Shown: positions 23,249 through 31,894 of the stretch, piece after piece
Layout: each line of letters opens with the position of its first letter
Numbering within the stretch: the first letter of the stretch is position 1
From: Mycobacterium sp. 852013-50091_SCH5140682
GTDB taxonomy: Bacteria; Actinomycetota; Actinomycetes; Mycobacteriales; Mycobacteriaceae
DNA: 64,000 bases
Direction of reading: 5' to 3'
NCBI RefSeq assembly: GCF_001665685.1
Contig: NZ_LZTB01000004.1
Location: 1 to 64,000, forward strand
Program-made: the position numbers and the translations under genes
Notes under the pieces: model-generated
Seen by the model: only the letters and a program-made list of their open reading frames with translations
The model's database searches: none
Told to the model about the DNA's origin: nothing

Positions 23249-23766
23249 GAGTCGTGCCCGACCGCAAGCTTTCGAAAACTGCTGTCGTGGAAGATAAGCG
23301 GCGATGCGTCGCTGTTCGACGCGGCGGCCTTGACTTCGAGAATGACCACATCGTGGTCGCCGGCGGGAATCGATGACGAGATCTCGCAGTCGAGCTGCGC
23401 CGCCGCATCCGACAGCAGCACCGCGTCAGATTCAGTGGCGAACCAAGATACTCCGGCAAAACGATCCACATTCTTGGCCGCAATCTGACGACACGCGGCT
23501 TCATGCCTCGATGCCAGGACGGAGACGCCGAGGTGCCGTCCATCAGCCAGTTGCGGCCATGTCGTCGAAGTGTGCTGCACGCAGATCGACACCAACGCCG
23601 GATCGATGGAGACCGGTGTGAACGAAGTGGCAACAATCCCGACCGGTTGTCCATCACGCAGTGCGCACACCGCCGCGACGCCCGTTGGGTAACGGCCGTA
23701 AAGTCTGCGTAGCTTCGACACATCCCGGTCAGAGTCCCCAGAAGAAACGGGATCGAGGGTAATCAT
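23245..23766 (-). CDS. Flavin reductase-like protein (two-component monooxygenase partner)
   Basis: A 173-residue protein of the HpaC/RutF-type flavin reductase family. The FMN-binding split-barrel signature YGRYPTGVAAVCALRDGQPV and 'GIVATSFTPVSIDPALVSIC' is clear, followed by the typical 'HLGVSVLASRHEAACRQIA' and DRFAGV segments. It should supply reduced FMN or FAD to an oxygenase, most obviously the LLM-class protein encoded at the head of the same operon. The start ATG 23766 is chosen by homologous length; a longer frame to 23823 would overlap the creatininase gene. Its stop overlaps the start of the RibBA-like gene. Confidence 0.88.
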   Translation of the reverse strand: MITLDPVSSGDSDRDVSKLRRLYGRYPTGVAAVCALRDGQPVGIVATSFTPVSIDPALVSICVQHTSTTWPQLADGRHLGVSVLASRHEAACRQIAAKNVDRFAGVSWFATESDAVLLSDAAAQLDCEISSSIPAGDHDVVILEVKAAASNSDASPLIFHDSSFRKLAVGHDS

Positions 23767-23791
23767 CGCTTGCACTCCGTTCTCGTGAATG

Positions 23792-24547
23792 TCACGCGCC
23801 CCGGGCGCGGGCGTAGTCGGCAATGAGGGACGTGACCGCGTCCAGGCACGCCATCCCGATCCGTTTCGACGCGCCTTCTGGGTCCCCCAGAACGCCGTTG
23901 GGAGAAACTGCTCGGATTCCGTCGCGAAACGCCCGATCGAGTAGCTGCTGGTCCACCTTGCCGCTGTAGCCGCGGGCGAACCGGTCGAGGCGGACTTTCT
24001 GTGGATGAAGCGCCAGCATCACCGACGTTTCGGCGATGTCAGCGTGCCCTCCAACGTTGGCGCCCAAAGATGCCACACTGTCCGCCACCCGTTGCCACGC
24101 GTTCAAGATGGCCTCGGTATCGGAGAAGACGATGACTGTCAGAGGCGCGAGTGCCGCCGCAAGTCGTACCTCGAAGTCACGCATCACAGGATGGTTCCCG
24201 ATATGCCCGGAAAACATGACGATTCGTTCGAAGCCGTCCATGGCGAGGTGGCGACAATAATCTTCACAAACCGATTCCAGCGTCGACGCGCGAAGCGACA
24301 GAGTGCCTGCGAATCCGAGGTGGTGCGGGGAATAGCCCACCCGCACGGTCGGCAGCACCAGCGCGCCCCCAAGGTCGCGCGCGACCCTCACCGCGAGCTC
24401 GCCGGCATGATCGGCATCCATCGACAGCGGTAGATGGTCACCGTGCTGTTCGACCGCTCCCAACGGCAGAACCGCTGTGCGCGCTCCTTCCGAGATAGCC
24501 GCGCTGATCTCGGCGCTTGTCATGAACTCGATCCGAACCTCGTTCAT
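23792..24547 (-). CDS. Creatininase-family amidohydrolase
   Basis: A 251-residue metal-dependent hydrolase of the creatininase family, which includes creatininase, the mycofactocin protease MftE and the archaeal formamide hydrolase ArfB of flavin/F420 precursor synthesis. Metal ligands expected for the family are all present: Glu33 and His35 in AVEQHG, Asp44, His115 in FSGHIGNHP and Glu173 in DIAETS. It probably cleaves a C-N bond of a cyclic amide or formamide. It starts 8 bases after an acyl-CoA ligase stop and lies 25 bases before the flavin reductase gene. Company with a RibA-like protein makes ArfB-type chemistry an interesting alternative to substrate lactam opening. Confidence 0.85.
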   Translation of the reverse strand: MNEVRIEFMTSAEISAAISEGARTAVLPLGAVEQHGDHLPLSMDADHAGELAVRVARDLGGALVLPTVRVGYSPHHLGFAGTLSLRASTLESVCEDYCRHLAMDGFERIVMFSGHIGNHPVMRDFEVRLAAALAPLTVIVFSDTEAILNAWQRVADSVASLGANVGGHADIAETSVMLALHPQKVRLDRFARGYSGKVDQQLLDRAFRDGIRAVSPNGVLGDPEGASKRIGMACLDAVTSLIADYARARGA

Positions 24548-24555
24548 CGATTCAC

Positions 24556-26469
24556 CTACTTCAGACCGCCGCCGGCAAACCTCGCCTGGCGCGCAATCTC
24601 CCCCTGCTCACCGGCGTCGTACATCTCATCGACAAGGTCGCTGAACGACGCGAGGATTGCCGAGCGTCGTATCGTGCCCTTGAGCGTCAACTCGCCGTCT
24701 ACGGCCGAAAGCGGCCGGGGCAGTATCCGGAACTTCTTCAATTGCAACGGCCTTGAGAGCTCAGAATTGACCTCGTTGATCCATGCTGCGACCGACGCAT
24801 CACGGTCAGCCGTAGTCATCGCTCGCGCTTCCTCACTCACGCCGACCAGCACTGTCAGATACTTGCGTCCTTCACCGACGACAATCGCCTCATCGATGAG
24901 CGCACTGGCCTTGAGGCGGAGCTCGATCGGCTGTGGGCTGACGGTCTTTCCACCGCTGGTCTTGAGGACATCTTTGATCCTGCCGATGATCCGTACTTCT
25001 CCATCGGCGTCCATCTCCACCAGATCCCCTGTGCGGTACCAGCCGTCCTCCATTGCGGCAGCGGTCGCCTCCGAATCGTTGAGATAACCACCGAATAGGC
25101 ATGGGCTGCGCAGCTGCAGCTCACCGTCGCCTGATACCCGCGCCTCCCACCGCGGGTCGGGCATGGATTTTCCGATCGTCCCTGGCGGCGGGAATGCGCG
25201 ATCCCACTGTGCGAGAACCGATCCGCAGGTCTCTGTCGTGCCGAAGAGCTCACGAAGGTCAAGGCCCCACGTCTGCCACAACGCCGTTACGTCCGGGGAC
25301 ATATTGCCCGACGCAGTCCAGGCGACTCTGATGCGGTCCATGCCGACCTTCGCGCGCAGGGGTACGAAAACCCGGCGAAGGCAGACGTCGTACAGCATGT
25401 CGAAATACCACGGAACATCACGGCCTTTCCAGCGCATCTCGCTTACCCTGCGAGCGATCTGCATCGCTACCGCGTACTGCAATCGGAAGAGCGCACCACA
25501 CTCTGAGAGCTGCTGAAGAACCTCACCTGCCAGCTTCTCGTGCATCCGCGGTGGCCACAGGACCGCAGTCGGCCGCACGCCGACGAGCGCGTCCAGTCGC
25601 TGGTCCATGGTGCAGTAGGTGATGACGAGTCGAGTCATGATCGGGGTGAATACTCCGATCAGCGCTGGCGCAACATGCGAAAGACCAAGGAACGCAACGA
25701 GGTCGTGTCTGATCCGGCCGACGTCCGGGTACGACATGGCGAACGCCAGCACCGAGTACTGCAGAGTGCGGTGTGTGTGGATTACGCCTTTCGGCGCACC
25801 CGTAGATCCCGACGTGTAGAACAGGGCCGCCGGCTGGTCGATATCGCCCGCCTCAACCAGTGTCGCAAACAACTCGGGTTCGGTCACACCGCGCGATCGA
25901 CCGCGATGGCGCAGTTCTCCCCAGTGCACGGCTCGAACAGATTCCGCCAGGCCCTGCGGTTTGGTGTCGAACCCGATCATCGCGCGCAGTCGCGGCAACT
26001 CACCTGACACTGCAGCGACTTTCTCGACATCTGCTGCGTTCTCCGCGAAAACGACCGTGGATTCCGAACTCTCCAGTGCCTGCTTGACTTCGGCAGCCGA
26101 GCTTGTGGGGTATACGCCCACGGGGACACCGCCGAGACTGAGTATGGCCAGTGCGGCGATGACCCATTCGTGGCGAGTAGCCGACACGATGGCCACCCGG
26201 TCGCCTGGCACCGCACCGAGATCATGCAATCCGAGCGCTACCTCGCGCACCTGCTCGAGATATCCGCTCCACGTGGTCGGGCGGGCGGCCCCGTTCATCC
26301 AGCTGCAATACGCGATTGCGTCGGGCTCGCGCTCGGCCCGGTCACAGAGCATCTGAGCGAAAGTTCGATTCACGGCTTCGAACCCCGTCAGAGTGTTCAA
26401 CACCGGTACCTCCTTGAGTCCCGTCGACGACGAGGTCGTTGCACGTGGGCTTGTCATCTTCATAGTCAC
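24556..26469 (-). CDS. Acyl-CoA synthetase, long-chain FadD15-like
   Basis: A 637-residue AMP-binding enzyme with YTSGSTGAPKGVIHTHRT, FGTTETCG, GWYRTGDLVEMDADGEVRII, GRIKDVLKTSGGKTVSP and a C-terminal LTLKGTIRR with the catalytic Lys. Length and the KTSGGKxVSPxxIE motif match the long-chain FadD15/ACSL type, distinct from the 555-residue ligase in the same operon. It would activate an imported acid with CoA. ATG overlaps the upstream solute-binding-protein stop in ATGA (an in-frame ATG two codons later is possible). The position directly after the Liv importer genes suggests it acts on the imported compound. Confidence 0.87.
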   Translation of the reverse strand: MTMKMTSPRATTSSSTGLKEVPVLNTLTGFEAVNRTFAQMLCDRAEREPDAIAYCSWMNGAARPTTWSGYLEQVREVALGLHDLGAVPGDRVAIVSATRHEWVIAALAILSLGGVPVGVYPTSSAAEVKQALESSESTVVFAENAADVEKVAAVSGELPRLRAMIGFDTKPQGLAESVRAVHWGELRHRGRSRGVTEPELFATLVEAGDIDQPAALFYTSGSTGAPKGVIHTHRTLQYSVLAFAMSYPDVGRIRHDLVAFLGLSHVAPALIGVFTPIMTRLVITYCTMDQRLDALVGVRPTAVLWPPRMHEKLAGEVLQQLSECGALFRLQYAVAMQIARRVSEMRWKGRDVPWYFDMLYDVCLRRVFVPLRAKVGMDRIRVAWTASGNMSPDVTALWQTWGLDLRELFGTTETCGSVLAQWDRAFPPPGTIGKSMPDPRWEARVSGDGELQLRSPCLFGGYLNDSEATAAAMEDGWYRTGDLVEMDADGEVRIIGRIKDVLKTSGGKTVSPQPIELRLKASALIDEAIVVGEGRKYLTVLVGVSEEARAMTTADRDASVAAWINEVNSELSRPLQLKKFRILPRPLSAVDGELTLKGTIRRSAILASFSDLVDEMYDAGEQGEIARQARFAGGGLK

Positions 26470-27725
26470 CCGAGTTCCTCAGCCAAGTCGTAAAGTTCCG
26501 CGCCCGCGTAACGCTTGATGACCTTCCATTTGCCATCGATCACTTGAAAGACGCCGTAGTCAGGCGTGGCTGTGTTCGTCGACGTGAAATCGACCGGACC
26601 GGAGGCTCCCTGGTAGTCGATTTTCTCGCCTTTGGCCAGTGATGCCAGCCCTTCATCGAGGGTGTAGACCGGTTTACCGCCAGGATCGGTTACCTTGTGC
26701 AAGTTCTCGGCTATCGCGACTCCTGTCGCTTGTCCCCCAGCCGCCATCGACAGTACTGCAGAGACGATTGCGTCGTAGGTCAAGCCTGCCGTGGGCTGTT
26801 CAGCAATCTCATTGCCTTTCAGGTCCCCGTACTCTTCGGTCAGAAGTTCGCGCATGCCTGCGATGGCGGGGGAATCGGCGGCCATCGCAGACTGCCCAAA
26901 CGCACCTTCGAGGTATTGAGCGCCAACCTCATTCAGTAAGACCGGATAAGACAGCTCGGCGATGAATGACCACTTGCCGGGCAAACCCAATCGAGCCCAC
27001 TCGCGCAAGATCGGCACCGCAGGCTCAACAGAGCCGGCGAGGAAAACAATGTCGGGCTCGGGCTCGAAGGCTCTGCGAACCTCAGGAAGATAAGACGTTT
27101 GACCACCGTTGAACGCGACCTTCGCCACGACCCTTCCGCCGAGCTTTGTGTAGAAAGATTCGACCCAGTTGGACGTACTGCGCGCAGAGTCCACGTTTTC
27201 GTACAGGATCGACACGGTCTTGAATCCCTGGTCCCAGAGGTTCTTCGCCACGGTCAAACCGTCGAAAGTGTCTGGCCCGACGGTGCGAAAGGTGAAGGGA
27301 TTGGCGTGGGCATCGAATTCCACCATGCCCGCGTACGGCGATGCGATCACCACTTCGCTGCGTTCGGCCTGTTTGAGGGTCGCCATGAAGGTCGCCGATG
27401 TCGGGCCGACGATAAACTGCGCGTTGTCGCTGTTGATGAGCTTGGTAACCGCACGGACCCCGTCCTCGGCGTTGAACTTCTCATCCTCGCTTACCACCCT
27501 GAGCTTCGTTCCGTTGATGCCGCCAAGCTTGTTGACATGGTCCACAACCGCGCGGGCCATAGAATCGACCGGGCCGCCCCATACTGCTGCCTCTCCGGAC
27601 AGCGGCGCGGCGACACCGATGACTGCCGTACCGTCGCCGTCGCCGCACCCCATCAGAGCTGCCCCGGTAGCCACGACAACGGCCACCACCGACAGCTTGC
27701 GCGTCGAAATACCGACTCTGTCCAT
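26466..27725 (-). CDS. Branched-chain amino acid-type ABC solute-binding lipoprotein
   Basis: A 419-residue LivK-type binding protein. The signal sequence ends in the lipobox LMGC with Cys27 as lipidation site, followed by 'GVAAPLSGEAAVWGGPVD' and the Peripla_BP_6 segments FIVGPTSATFMATLKQAERS and GPDTFDGLTVAKNLWDQGFK. Its location downstream of the permease and ATPase genes completes a five-gene HAAT-family importer. In catabolic operons such importers carry aromatic acids, urea, amides or dicarboxylates as often as amino acids; with CoA ligases next door a carboxylic acid substrate is favoured. Confidence 0.9.
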   Translation of the reverse strand: MDRVGISTRKLSVVAVVVATGAALMGCGDGDGTAVIGVAAPLSGEAAVWGGPVDSMARAVVDHVNKLGGINGTKLRVVSEDEKFNAEDGVRAVTKLINSDNAQFIVGPTSATFMATLKQAERSEVVIASPYAGMVEFDAHANPFTFRTVGPDTFDGLTVAKNLWDQGFKTVSILYENVDSARSTSNWVESFYTKLGGRVVAKVAFNGGQTSYLPEVRRAFEPEPDIVFLAGSVEPAVPILREWARLGLPGKWSFIAELSYPVLLNEVGAQYLEGAFGQSAMAADSPAIAGMRELLTEEYGDLKGNEIAEQPTAGLTYDAIVSAVLSMAAGGQATGVAIAENLHKVTDPGGKPVYTLDEGLASLAKGEKIDYQGASGPVDFTSTNTATPDYGVFQVIDGKWKVIKRYAGAELYDLAEELG

Positions 27726-27753
27726 CGCTCAACTCTCCTGTAGCAGAACCAAT

Positions 27754-28473
27754 TTAGGGTGTCGGAATCCGCGCGCCCAGAAATATCTCGGCGAAGTTCG
27801 GGTCGGCCAGCAGATCCGGCCCGGTCGCATCGTGTCGTATCTGGCCCGAGTCCATGAGAAACACCCGCCCGCAGAGGGGAAGAATCTGGCGTGGGTGCTC
27901 CTCGATCACCCAGAGGACGCCGGTCCCACCGCGTTCGATGCGACAGATCTGTTCGATGAGCGAGTCGACGATCTGAGGAGCGAGACCCGTCGTGGGCTCG
28001 TCGAGGATCAACAGCTTTGGCTGCATCAACAACGATGAGGCAATCGCGAGTTGCTGGCGCTGCCCACCCGAAAGAGTCCCTGCTCGCTGCTTGCGCCGCT
28101 CGGCAAGGATCGGAAACGTATCGAAGACCTCGTCGAGGCGCTCGCGCGCCAGGCCCATCGCGCGCGTGACAACCTCGAGGTTGTCCTCTACCGACAATGC
28201 TCCGAAGACGTTGCGCAACTGAGGCGTATAGCCCAGGCCGTGACGTGCCCGCTCGCGCGTCGACATCGCGTCGAGCCTGTCTCCTTCGAGTTTGACAGAC
28301 CCACCACGTGCATTGACCACGCCGGCGATGGTCTGGACGAGTGTCGTCTTACCCGCCCCGTTGGGGCCGATGATGGCTGTGATGGACCCGTGCTCGGCGG
28401 TGAGGGTGACGCCACGGATGATGTTGTTACGACCATAGCCACTGGTCAGGTTTTCGACATCAAGCAGTGGCAT
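27754..28473 (-). CDS. livF: ABC transporter ATPase, LivF-type
   Basis: A 239-residue ATPase: Walker A GPNGAGKTT, signature LSGGQRQQLAIASSLLMQPK, Walker B LLILDEP and the switch His in IEEHPR. LivF-type length and the 'YGRNNIIRGVTL' start fit the second ATPase of a HAAT importer. The ATG at 28473 overlaps the LivG-type gene by 14 bases; the longer frame lies wholly inside that gene. Energises import together with the LivG-type partner on the cytoplasmic face of the two permeases. Confidence 0.9.
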   Translation of the reverse strand: MPLLDVENLTSGYGRNNIIRGVTLTAEHGSITAIIGPNGAGKTTLVQTIAGVVNARGGSVKLEGDRLDAMSTRERARHGLGYTPQLRNVFGALSVEDNLEVVTRAMGLARERLDEVFDTFPILAERRKQRAGTLSGGQRQQLAIASSLLMQPKLLILDEPTTGLAPQIVDSLIEQICRIERGGTGVLWVIEEHPRQILPLCGRVFLMDSGQIRHDATGPDLLADPNFAEIFLGARIPTP

Positions 28474-29242
28474 GGCGCGCTCCCAGATAGGTCTCGACAA
28501 CGACGGGATTGCTGATGACCTGTGCCGGCGGGCCGTTCGCGATGACCCGTCCGTCGTACATGACATACAGCGCATCCGAGATCGCATTGAGGAACGACAT
28601 GTTGTGCTCGATCACCAGGACCGTCATGTTCTCTGTGGTGCACAAATCCCGCACCGTCAACGACAACCGATGCTGATCGTCAGGGTTCAACCCAGACGAC
28701 GGCTCATCGAGCATCAGCAACGACGGCGGCTCCATGAGCAACCGTGCGATCTGGAGCAAGCGTCCCTGCCCGATCGACAGGTCTCCTGCGCGAGTGTTCG
28801 CCAGTTCGGTCAGTGCCATCCGATCCAGGAGCTCCCAGGCGCGATCGACCAGAGCGCGTTCCCCGACAGCCACGTCACGTGGTGACGTGAAGAGGCGCCA
28901 GAGGCGCTCGCCTGGCGCCGAGCGCACTGACGTCAGCAGATTCTGCAGAACCGACATGTCCGTGAAATCGGCAGCATTCTGGAATGTCCGCTTGAGGCCC
29001 AACCGAGCAAGTCGGTGCGTCGGCACACCCGTGATGTCACGTCCGTCGAACATCACCGTGCCCGTGTCAGGTCGGACGAACCCGGAAATCGCATTGAACA
29101 GCGTCGTTTTCCCCGAGCCGTTTGGACCGATGAGGCCGGTGATCGCACCCGGGCTGATCTTCATCGCGACACTGTCAAGAGCCCGTAACTGGCCGAAAGC
29201 CTTTACCAGACCGACGACTTCGAGCAATGGCTGCACCATCAT
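28460..29242 (-). CDS. livG: ABC transporter ATPase, LivG-type
   Basis: A 260-residue ATPase with Walker A GPNGSGKTT, the LivG-type insertion 'RLARLGLKRTFQNAADFTDM', signature LSIGQGRLLQIARLLMEPPS and Walker B LLMLDEP. The signature has Ile for the second Gly (LSIGQ instead of LSGGQ), a variation seen in some LivG proteins. It overlaps the LivM-type permease gene by 4 bases and the LivF-type gene by 14. Two adjacent ATG codons (29242 and 29239) could serve as start. Confidence 0.9.
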   Translation of the reverse strand: MMVQPLLEVVGLVKAFGQLRALDSVAMKISPGAITGLIGPNGSGKTTLFNAISGFVRPDTGTVMFDGRDITGVPTHRLARLGLKRTFQNAADFTDMSVLQNLLTSVRSAPGERLWRLFTSPRDVAVGERALVDRAWELLDRMALTELANTRAGDLSIGQGRLLQIARLLMEPPSLLMLDEPSSGLNPDDQHRLSLTVRDLCTTENMTVLVIEHNMSFLNAISDALYVMYDGRVIANGPPAQVISNPVVVETYLGARHATA

Positions 29243-30228
29243 CGCTCCCCTGCCGCAGTCGTAGCCAGCGCGGGAGTGGGGAGGCTGGCCGTACCAGGTC
29301 TCCGATAGCTGGCCAATCGCGGCCGGAGCAGACCCCCCGGCCAGAACAGCAAGATGACGATCAGGACGAGTCCCTGCAGGGCATCCTGCAGACTGGCCAT
29401 CACTTCAGAGGTGAGAGGGCCCGCCTCGATATAGGTGAGCCCTTCTCGTAGGCCGAGAAGCACCACCGCACCGAGCGCCGCGCCCGCATTGCTGCCGATG
29501 CCACCGATGATCAACGCGATGAAGACGGTGAAGGTGATGTTCACGTTGAAGAAACTCGGAGTCAGTATCGACAGGTACCAGACGTACATGACCCCGGCCA
29601 GGCCCATAAAGAATGAGGCGAACACGAAGGCTTTGAGTTTGACCGTGTAGACATTGATGCCAAGCGAGCGAGCAACAGCCTCGTTCTGGTTCACCGCAAG
29701 CAGACTTCGTCCGTACGCTGACCGCGTCACACGGCGGAAGGCCAGGAAACTGATTCCCAATATCGCCAACACAAGTGCTGCGACGTACAACGATTGGGCC
29801 CGTCCCGGAATGCTGTCAAGACTGGGCACCGGCGCGTCCAGGAGGCCGCGCGCGCCGTTTGCGATCGCCGACTGGTTGATGAAGAGCTGACGTATCACCT
29901 CGGCCAACGCCAGGGCCACCACCGCGAGGTACTCCCCGCCTACCCGCAGCAGTCCGCATCCCACGACGAGAGCGAGAAGGGCCGCGGTCAGGCCACCTAT
30001 GATGGTGCCGGCCCACCACGGCAGGCCCAGCCCGAGAATGTAGGTGTACGAGCCGGACTGGGCGGGCATCACAGTGAGTGCGTACGCATACGCTCCGATT
30101 CCGAAGAACGCTGCGACACCGAAATTGACCATGCCTCCAACACCGAACTGCAGGTTCAACGCCAGAGCTGCGACGGCGTAAACGCCCATCAGGATGACTA
30201 GTCCACCGACAATCAGCAGGGTGCTCAC
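29239..30228 (-). CDS. livM: ABC transporter permease, LivM-type
   Basis: A 329-residue integral membrane protein with about 8 to 10 hydrophobic segments and the HAAT permease motifs 'ALNLQFGVGGMVNFGVAAFF', 'GGEYLAVVALALAEVIRQL' and 'TVFIALIIGGIGSNAGAALG'. The conserved 'AVARSLGINVYTVKLKAFVF' cytoplasmic loop contacts the ATPases. It overlaps genes on both sides by 4 bases. Forms the channel with the LivH-type subunit encoded upstream. Confidence 0.9.
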   Translation of the reverse strand: MSTLLIVGGLVILMGVYAVAALALNLQFGVGGMVNFGVAAFFGIGAYAYALTVMPAQSGSYTYILGLGLPWWAGTIIGGLTAALLALVVGCGLLRVGGEYLAVVALALAEVIRQLFINQSAIANGARGLLDAPVPSLDSIPGRAQSLYVAALVLAILGISFLAFRRVTRSAYGRSLLAVNQNEAVARSLGINVYTVKLKAFVFASFFMGLAGVMYVWYLSILTPSFFNVNITFTVFIALIIGGIGSNAGAALGAVVLLGLREGLTYIEAGPLTSEVMASLQDALQGLVLIVILLFWPGGLLRPRLASYRRPGTASLPTPALATTAAGER

Positions 30229-31091
30229 GCCACACGCTCCTTTGGACCGCTGAAGAGGCCCTCGGGGCGGACAAAGACGACCAGGGCTATGACGGTAAAG
30301 ACCACCATCGGGGTGTATTCGGACGGAATTGCCAAGGTCGCCACGCTAGACGTGAGTCCGACGAGGACTGCCGCGACCATCACGCCGTAGATGCTGCCTA
30401 ACCCACCGATGATCGCAGCGGCGGAGATGACCAGTACTTGATCCCAGCCGAGCTCGGGATAAATCCGCGCCGTGAGCGCGATCAGAGTTCCCGCCAGTGC
30501 TGCCAGTGCGCTGGCGACCGCCCAGGTGAGGTACTGCAGATTCGAGGTGTTGACCCCTCGAATTTGCGCAAGTGCCGGATTGTTCGCCATGGCCCGCAAC
30601 GCCCTGCCGCTGTATGACTTGGCGAGCCAAAAGTGCAGTGCCACCACGACTAAAGCAGCAGTACCGATGACGGCGATCTGATCGGCGCCTGCAACCGCGA
30701 CACCGCCGATGCTGATGGTTTTCTGCAACGGCACATCCAACGTCTTCACGCCGAACCCCGTGAAGATCTCGATCATCGCGTGCAGGAAGAACGCGAGTCC
30801 GACGGACGCGATCATCGGAATGTAATGCGGGCGCTGGCGCATCGGCCAGAAGACCGCTCTCGCGCTCACCACTCCGACCACCGTCGTGACGACGATCGCC
30901 AGGACACACGACAAGGTCCAGTGCAACCCGACCAGCACGTTGAACCCGTATGCACTGAATCCGCTGAGCACGATGAGCTGCGGATGCGCGATGTTGAGGA
31001 ATCCCTCGACGCGCCGGAGGAGTTCAAAACCCACTGTCGCGAGCAGGAGAACGGAGCCGCTGACCAATCCGGCGACAACGACGATCAACAC
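30225..31091 (-). CDS. livH: ABC transporter permease, LivH-type
   Basis: A 288-residue permease with LivH features 'GFLNIAHPQLIVLSGFSAYG', 'RALRAMANNPALAQIRGVNT' and 'ISAAAIIGGLGSIYGVMVAA'. I place the start at GTG 31091, just before the stop of the upstream enoyl-CoA hydratase gene (7-base overlap), because the longer frame to 31130 would add 13 non-conserved residues deep within that gene. The protein pairs with the LivM-type subunit. Its insertion between two beta-oxidation-like genes and two ligases ties transport and catabolism into one transcript. Confidence 0.88.
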   Translation of the reverse strand: MLIVVVAGLVSGSVLLLATVGFELLRRVEGFLNIAHPQLIVLSGFSAYGFNVLVGLHWTLSCVLAIVVTTVVGVVSARAVFWPMRQRPHYIPMIASVGLAFFLHAMIEIFTGFGVKTLDVPLQKTISIGGVAVAGADQIAVIGTAALVVVALHFWLAKSYSGRALRAMANNPALAQIRGVNTSNLQYLTWAVASALAALAGTLIALTARIYPELGWDQVLVISAAAIIGGLGSIYGVMVAAVLVGLTSSVATLAIPSEYTPMVVFTVIALVVFVRPEGLFSGPKERVA

Positions 31092-31891
31092 GACTGCACC
31101 TTGGCAGCGGAAGTCCTCCGGCCACTCCATCGCTGCCGCAACTCTCGTGCGGCCGGGTCGTCGAAATATTCTGCAGCAGTTTTCAGCGTGCGTTGCAGAG
31201 ACGCCTCATCACGCACATCGTCCGGATCGTTGAGGCTGCTTTTCAAGGCACCATAGAGCACAGGCGCCTTCGAACCCGCGGCTCGCGCCGTCGCGACGGC
31301 CTCGGGTATCAGCGCCTCGGGATCGGTGACGAGTTCGTCGACGAGGCCGATGTCGAAAGCGTGCTGCGCTCCGAAGAGCTCACCTGACAGGATGATTCGT
31401 CGGGTGATGCGCACACCGAGCACCCGGTTCGCTCGTTGGATTCCCTTGTCCGCCGGCAACAGTCCGTGGTTGATCTCCGGAAACCCGAACCGCGCCGAGT
31501 TGACCGCCAACACACAGTCCGAAAAGAGCGCGACCTCCATACCGCCGCCGACACAGTGCCCGTTGATCGCGCTGACCACCGGCCGCGGGTAGCGGTCCAT
31601 CGCAACGAGTAGTGCGTGGAATTCCCGCATGCGGACGTCGATCTCGCCGACGAGCGCACCTTCGAGCTCCTTGATGTCGCCTCCGGCGCTGAAAAACCGC
31701 TCGCCCTTACCGGTGAGCACGATCGGCGGTGCGTCTGACCTGGCGGTGAGCTGCTCGAACAGGCGGGCAAGATCGTGGATGAGTTGCCGGTTCATCGCAT
31801 TTGCCGGTGGCCTGTCCAGCGCGACCACCAGAACGCCATCGTGGTCAGCTGTGTCGAGAGTGGCGGGCTGGCCGATCGCGAGTGCGCTCAT
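31085..31891 (-). CDS. Enoyl-CoA hydratase/isomerase family protein
   Basis: A 268-residue crotonase-fold enzyme. The oxyanion-hole motif FSAGGDIKEL and GHCVGGGMEVALFSD are present, and both usual hydratase acids are seen: Glu in GGGMEVA and Glu in FPEINHGLLP. This supports a genuine hydratase (or ring-cleaving crotonase) acting on an enoyl-CoA. It lies 3 bases after the other crotonase gene and overlaps the LivH-type gene. A tandem of two crotonases with different active sites suggests successive hydration and hydrolytic or retro-Claisen steps. Confidence 0.87.
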   Translation of the reverse strand: MSALAIGQPATLDTADHDGVLVVALDRPPANAMNRQLIHDLARLFEQLTARSDAPPIVLTGKGERFFSAGGDIKELEGALVGEIDVRMREFHALLVAMDRYPRPVVSAINGHCVGGGMEVALFSDCVLAVNSARFGFPEINHGLLPADKGIQRANRVLGVRITRRIILSGELFGAQHAFDIGLVDELVTDPEALIPEAVATARAAGSKAPVLYGALKSSLNDPDDVRDEASLQRTLKTAAEYFDDPAARELRQRWSGRRTSAAKVQSC

Positions 31892-31894
31892 AGG

